Assembly: GCF_000186465.1 (NCBI RefSeq)
Contig: NZ_GL636091.1
Location: 1,818,073-1,882,072, forward strand
Direction: 5' to 3'
From: Streptococcus australis ATCC 700641
GTDB lineage: Bacteria > Bacillota > Bacilli > Lactobacillales > Streptococcaceae
Length of the DNA: 64,000 nt
Below the pieces are notes generated by a model that was not told the DNA's origin, searched no databases, and saw only the letters and a list, made by a program, of their open reading frames with translations. The stretch's first letter is position 1, and every line of letters begins with the position of its first letter. Shown piece by piece: positions 60,285-64,000 of the stretch. A program made the position numbers and the translations under genes.

Positions 60285-62624
60285 ATGGAAATGAATGAAT
60301 TAAAGGGATTAACCTATGAAGAGGTCCGCAAAAAAATACAGCGTGGCCAAACCAACGAATTTAAAGCGAATACCAGTACCAGTACCTGGCAAATCATCAA
60401 GCGCAATGTCTTCACCTTGTTTAATGCTTTGAACTTTGTGATTGCCGTCGCTTTGGTTGCGGTACAAGCCTGGAGCAACCTGGTCTTTTTTGCAGTCATC
60501 TGCTTTAATGCCTTATCCGGAATTGCCACAGAGCTCCGCGCCAAACGGATGATTGATAAATTGAATTTGATGAGTAAGGAGCTGGTCACTGTCATCCGAG
60601 CTGGGGAAGAAGAAACCATTGCCCCAGAGGAAATTGTCCTTGGTGACCTGATTAAGCTATCTGCTGGGGACCAAATTCCGAGTGATGCCCTCGTTCAAAA
60701 GGGAGTTGCTGAAGCCAACGAAGCCATGCTGACGGGAGAAAGTGACTTGGTTCTCAAGGAAGAGGGAGATGAACTTCTATCCGGTAGCTTCTTAGCGAGT
60801 GGCCAGGTCTACGCCCGTGTCAAACGTGTGGGGGCCAATAACTATGCCAATAAATTAATGGTAGAAGCGAAAACTCTCAAACCCATCAACTCCCGCATTC
60901 TCTATAATCTGGCTAAAATCTCTAGTTTTACTGGAAAGATTATTATCCCATTTGGAATTGCCCTCTTTTGTGAAGCCTTTTTAATCAAACTGCTTCCAAT
61001 GAAAGATTCTGTGATTACCTCTTCCACTGCCCTCCTGGGCATGTTGCCAAAAGGAATTGCCCTTCTGACAGTAACCTCTCTCTTGACAGCTGTAATCAAG
61101 TTAGGAATGCGCAAGGTCTTGGTCCAAGAGATGTACTCTGTAGAAACCTTAGCTCGTGTGGATACTCTTTGTTTGGATAAAACAGGAACCATCACCCAAG
61201 GAAAAATGACTGTCAAAGGCATTCACTCGCTATCTGAACACTTTTCTGAAGAAACTATCGAAGTTATTCTCGCTGCCTATATGCAAAATTCCGAGGATAA
61301 CAATCCAACTGCCCAAGCAATCCGCAAAGCATATGGCGAGTTAGAACACGCTTATTTAGCCGAATCAATCATTCCATTTTCAAGTGATCGAAAATGGGGT
61401 GCCATGACCCTGACCAACTTGGGAACCATTTATTTAGGGGCCCCAGAAATGCTCCTCAAAGAAAACCCTCCAGCGGTATTGGAAGCCCAAGCCCATGGAT
61501 CACGAGTCTTGATTTTAGCTCGCAGTGTGGAAGCTATCGATATGCATGATTTGACTTTACCAAGTGATGTAGAAGCGATTGCCGTCATTGAAATCCTCGA
61601 TCTAATCCGCGAAGGGGCTGCTGAAACCTTGGATTATCTTCGCTCCCAAGATGTAGATCTAAAAATTATCTCTGGTGATAATCCAGTCACTGTTTCTTAC
61701 ATTGCTAAGGAAGCTGGTTTTGAAAGCTATGAAAGTTATATTGACTGTTCTAAGATTGAGGACGATGAGTTGGTGGACCTAGCAGAAAGTACAGCCATTT
61801 TTGGACGGGTTTCTCCTCATCAAAAGAAACTCTTGATTCAAACACTCAAGGCTGCTGGTCGAACCACTGCCATGACAGGAGACGGAGTCAATGATATTCT
61901 AGCCTTACGAGAAGCTGACTGCTCCATCGTGATGGCTGAAGGAGATCCTGCAACCCGTCAAATTGCCAATCTCGTCTTACTAAACTCAGACTTCAATGAT
62001 GTTCCAGAAATTCTCTTTGAAGGACGTCGGGTGGTCAATAACATTGGACGGATTGCTCCTATCTTCTTTATCAAGACCATTTACTCCTTCATCCTAGCCA
62101 TTATCTGTATCGCAAGTGCTCTCTTCTTTGATGTCAACTACCTGTTGATTTTCCCATTTATTCCAATTCAGATTACTCTCATTGACCAGTTTGTTGAAGG
62201 ATTCCCTCCATTTGTCTTAACCTTTGAACGAAACATTAAGCCAGTGGAAAAACACTTCCTCAAACGCTCCTTGCATCTGGCCTTACCAAATGCCTTGATG
62301 GTTGTCTTTAGCGTCTTATTTGTTCGTTTATGGGGAGCTCATCATGGCTGGTCTAGCCTGGACATGTCTACCCTTTCCTACTACTTGTTAGGATCTATTG
62401 GTTTCTTGTCCGTCATTCGGGCTTGTTTGCCACTCAATATCTGGAGAGGTCTCTTAATCATCTTCTCTGTTTGTGGTTTCTACCTTTCTGCCTTTTACTT
62501 GAAAGGTCTGATTGAAATCGGAACATTGACAGCTGTGACCTTCCCAGTCTACCTTGCCTTGATGTCCCTCTTTACAGGGATCTTCATCTTGGCTACGATT
62601 TATCAAAAATACGAGTTTGATTAA
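60285..62624 (+). CDS. P-type cation-transporting ATPase
   Basis: 779 residues. All core motifs are intact: LTGES (actuator), DKTGT (phosphorylated Asp), GDGVND (hinge), and membrane helix 4 reads GMLPKGIALLTV. About ten membrane segments are expected. Helix 4 with PKG rather than CPC or PEGL argues against heavy-metal pumps and leaves a divalent ion such as calcium or magnesium as likely. The upstream 137 bases hold no riboswitch that I can recognise. The mRNA appears leaderless. Confidence 0.9.
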   Translation: MEMNELKGLTYEEVRKKIQRGQTNEFKANTSTSTWQIIKRNVFTLFNALNFVIAVALVAVQAWSNLVFFAVICFNALSGIATELRAKRMIDKLNLMSKELVTVIRAGEEETIAPEEIVLGDLIKLSAGDQIPSDALVQKGVAEANEAMLTGESDLVLKEEGDELLSGSFLASGQVYARVKRVGANNYANKLMVEAKTLKPINSRILYNLAKISSFTGKIIIPFGIALFCEAFLIKLLPMKDSVITSSTALLGMLPKGIALLTVTSLLTAVIKLGMRKVLVQEMYSVETLARVDTLCLDKTGTITQGKMTVKGIHSLSEHFSEETIEVILAAYMQNSEDNNPTAQAIRKAYGELEHAYLAESIIPFSSDRKWGAMTLTNLGTIYLGAPEMLLKENPPAVLEAQAHGSRVLILARSVEAIDMHDLTLPSDVEAIAVIEILDLIREGAAETLDYLRSQDVDLKIISGDNPVTVSYIAKEAGFESYESYIDCSKIEDDELVDLAESTAIFGRVSPHQKKLLIQTLKAAGRTTAMTGDGVNDILALREADCSIVMAEGDPATRQIANLVLLNSDFNDVPEILFEGRRVVNNIGRIAPIFFIKTIYSFILAIICIASALFFDVNYLLIFPFIPIQITLIDQFVEGFPPFVLTFERNIKPVEKHFLKRSLHLALPNALMVVFSVLFVRLWGAHHGWSSLDMSTLSYYLLGSIGFLSVIRACLPLNIWRGLLIIFSVCGFYLSAFYLKGLIEIGTLTAVTFPVYLALMSLFTGIFILATIYQKYEFD

Positions 62625-62637
62625 ACAACTCTTGGAT

Positions 62638-62663
62638 AAGGATGGAACAAAAGTTCTGTCCTT
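62638..62663 (+). terminator. Terminator of the P-type ATPase gene
   Basis: AAGGATGGAAC pairs with GTTCTGTCCTT around AAAA, then TGTTTTTT. Confidence 0.85.
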
Positions 62664-62711
62664 TGTTTTTTCTTATCCCTTTCTACGCTTTTCCACGTCC
62701 TCTTTTCATGC

Positions 62712-62717
62712 TATAAT
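62712..62717 (+). promoter_or_regulatory. Extended -10 of the tRNA methyltransferase gene, start at the ATG
   Basis: TGC-TATAAT is a textbook extended -10. The ATG begins 7 bases after it, again pointing to a leaderless transcript; no ribosome-binding sequence is seen. Confidence 0.65.
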
Positions 62718-62723
62718 AGAGCC

Positions 62724-63470
62724 ATGAACGATATCGAATTAAAAGACGGCGAACGCGTCAACCAACTATTTTCTAGTGATATAAAAATCATTCAAAACAG
62801 AGAGGTTTTTAGCTACTCTATTGATAGTGTCCTCCTGTCACGCTTTCCTAAACTGCCCAATCGTGGTCTAATTGTAGACCTTTGTGCTGGCAATGGTGCA
62901 GTCGGACTCTTTGCTAGCACGCGGACTAAAGCAACCATCGTCGGAGTGGAAATTCAAGAAAGACTCGCCGACATGGCAGAGCGTTCCATCCAATTAAATG
63001 GTTTGTCTGACCGTATGTCCATGATTACAGATGATCTTAAAAACTTGCCTCACCATTTCCCCGGTAGCAAGATTGACCTTATTCTCTGTAATCCTCCCTA
63101 TTTTAAAGTCGATGAGCACTCCAATTTAAATGAAAGCCCTCATTATTTGCTAGCCCGTCACGAGATCACCACCAATCTGGACCAAATTTGTCAAGTGGCC
63201 CAACGGACCCTCAAATCCAATGGCCGACTCGTCATGGTGCATCGTCCGGATCGCTTCTTAGATATCATTGAAACCATGATACGCTACAATCTGGCTCCTA
63301 AACGGATTCAATTTGTCTACCCCAAGGTCCATAAAGATGCCAACATGCTCCTCATCGAGGCCATTAAAGATGGATCGCAGGATGGTCTAAAAATTCTTCC
63401 TCCACTGTTCATCCATGAGGAGGATGGGAGCTATACGCCGGAAATTCATGAGATTTATTATGGGAACTAA
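62724..63470 (+). CDS. tRNA1(Val) (adenine(37)-N6)-methyltransferase, TrmN6/YfiC-like
   Basis: 248 residues. SAM motif I is [15 protein letters not shown] and the catalytic NPPY motif is [13 protein letters not shown], which marks N6-adenine methylation. It likely modifies A37 of one or more tRNAs. Its end overlaps the GIY-YIG gene; the pairing of these two is widespread in Firmicutes. Confidence 0.9.
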   Translation: MNDIELKDGERVNQLFSSDIKIIQNREVFSYSIDSVLLSRFPKLPNRGLIVDLCAGNGAVGLFASTRTKATIVGVEIQERLADMAERSIQLNGLSDRMSMITDDLKNLPHHFPGSKIDLILCNPPYFKVDEHSNLNESPHYLLARHEITTNLDQICQVAQRTLKSNGRLVMVHRPDRFLDIIETMIRYNLAPKRIQFVYPKVHKDANMLLIEAIKDGSQDGLKILPPLFIHEEDGSYTPEIHEIYYGN

Positions 63471-63795
63471 AGCTTATATGTATGTGGTCCAGTGTGCGGA
63501 TGGAACCCTCTATACTGGCTACACCACCGATATCGAGCGCCGTATCAAAACCCACAACGCTGGCAAAGGCGCCAAATATACACGTCCCAGACTTCCTGTG
63601 ACCTTGATCTATCAGGAGTCTTTTCCCGACAAAAGAGCAGCTATGTCTGCAGAAGCACTTTTTAAACGGAAGAGCCGAGAGGAAAAATTGACCTATATCA
63701 AGCATCAACAATCCAAGCTAGATTCAGAACAAAAAACACCTAAATGGTGTAAAAAACATTCTGTTTCCATACTAATTTTTATATATAATGGCTAG
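63460..63795 (+). CDS. GIY-YIG nuclease domain protein (YhbQ-like)
   Basis: About 111 residues. [19 protein letters not shown] is the GIY-YIG core, followed by [18 protein letters not shown] with the conserved Arg and catalytic Glu region ([13 protein letters not shown]). YhbQ-like proteins are small DNA nucleases. I start at 63460 ([10 protein letters not shown]), overlapping trmN6 by 11 bases; an earlier Met is in frame but part of the overlap. The last ~25 residues (from about SEQKTPKW) look unlike the family and may be read-through past the ancestral end. Confidence 0.85.
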   Translation: MGTKAYMYVVQCADGTLYTGYTTDIERRIKTHNAGKGAKYTRPRLPVTLIYQESFPDKRAAMSAEALFKRKSREEKLTYIKHQQSKLDSEQKTPKWCKKHSVSILIFIYNG

Positions 63796-63845
63796 ACGTT
63801 TTTTAAAAAATTAAATCTATCTTTTTAGTTATTTAAGAAGATTAA

Positions 63846-63981
63846 AAACTTTCCGCTGTGAGAAAAGTGCCTGAAACGTAATTGATTCAGGCACTCGAGA
63901 GTTTTGGAGCCTAAGGTCCAAAACTAAGTCATGGAACTTCTTCGAAGTTCGCTGACGTTCGTATTCACCTAAGGAAAGTTT
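63846..63981. other. Multi-hairpin element of unknown type
   Basis: A 9-bp outer stem (AAACTTTCC at 63846-63854 with GGAAAGTTT at 63973-63981) encloses three hairpins: AGTGCCTGAA/TTCAGGCACT (10 bp), AGTTTTGGA/TCCAAAACT (9 bp) and GTCA..GAACTTC/GAAGTTC..TGAC (4+7 bp). No reading frame is credible here. It could be a structured RNA or an intergenic repeat; the window ends 19 bases later, so it may continue. Confidence 0.55.
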
Positions 63982-64000
63982 CTAAAAGGACTTTGTCCTC

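Noticed and set aside
63734..63756. Small hairpin ACACC-TAAA-GGTGT near the end of the GIY-YIG gene as its terminator
   Set aside because: The stem is short, within the reading frame, and is followed by A rather than T on the plus strand.

Overview
The window is chromosomal DNA from a low-GC Gram-positive coccus, almost certainly a Streptococcus of the mitis/sanguinis group. The evidence is the c-subunit-first F-ATPase operon, EpuA/EndA beside MurA, a YSIRK-signal M26 metalloprotease with an N-terminal LPXTG motif, CoiA and ComEA/ComEC preceded by ComX-type boxes, and the streptococcal gene order arcA-arcB-arcC-arcD-arcT with flp, argR and queA at its edges. Species cannot be fixed from the sequence alone; arginine deiminase plus glycogen plus M26 protease suggests an oral commensal such as S. 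parasanguinis, S. australis, S. sanguinis or S. gordonii.

Layout. 1-2090 (minus): DUF1146 gene, murA, epuA and the start of endA. 2147-2320: a 174-bp structured repeat whose second copy lies at 36054-36227. 2329-8670 (minus): atpEBFHAGDC. 8943-14719 (minus): an M26 zinc metalloprotease broken by a one-base frameshift inside an 81-bp tandem repeat. 15017-20731 (minus): glgBCDA glycogen synthesis with a CcpA site on the promoter. 21118-23117 (minus): ptsHI. 23417-27922 (plus): NrdR-type class Ib ribonucleotide reductase operon nrdH-nrdE-nrdF, with an AT-rich DUF4238 gene wedged between nrdE and nrdF. 28005-31423 (minus): an alanine T-box, a LURP-one-like gene and alaS. 31433-36017 (minus): coiA, pepF, O-methyltransferase and prsA. 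36306-41750 (minus): a lipoprotein, two D,D-carboxypeptidase paralogues around an MFS transporter, and nagB. 41954-43465 (plus): queA and argR. 43516-50913 (minus): arginine deiminase genes and the Crp/Fnr regulator. 51058-56335 (minus): a beta-lactamase-fold serine hydrolase, a HerA-like ATPase, sodA, holA and a DUF805 gene. 56398-59328 (minus): comEA-comEC. 59404-60147 (minus): plsC. 60285-63795 (plus): a P-type ATPase, a tRNA methyltransferase and a GIY-YIG protein, the first two apparently with leaderless mRNAs. 63846-63981: an unassigned three-hairpin element closed by a 9-bp stem.

How it fits together. Most of the window is core metabolism: proton-motive force (atp), sugar uptake (ptsHI), glycogen storage (glg), amino-sugar use (nagB) and arginine catabolism (arc). 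The arc genes supply ATP and ammonia, which with the proton-pumping ATPase protects against acid. CcpA-like sites near glgB, arcA, arcD and nagB suggest carbon-source control of these. CoiA and ComEA/ComEC belong to the competence regulon. The least explained parts are the DUF4238 insertion in the nrd operon, the structured nrdH-nrdE spacer, the 174-bp repeat and the hairpin cluster at the right edge.
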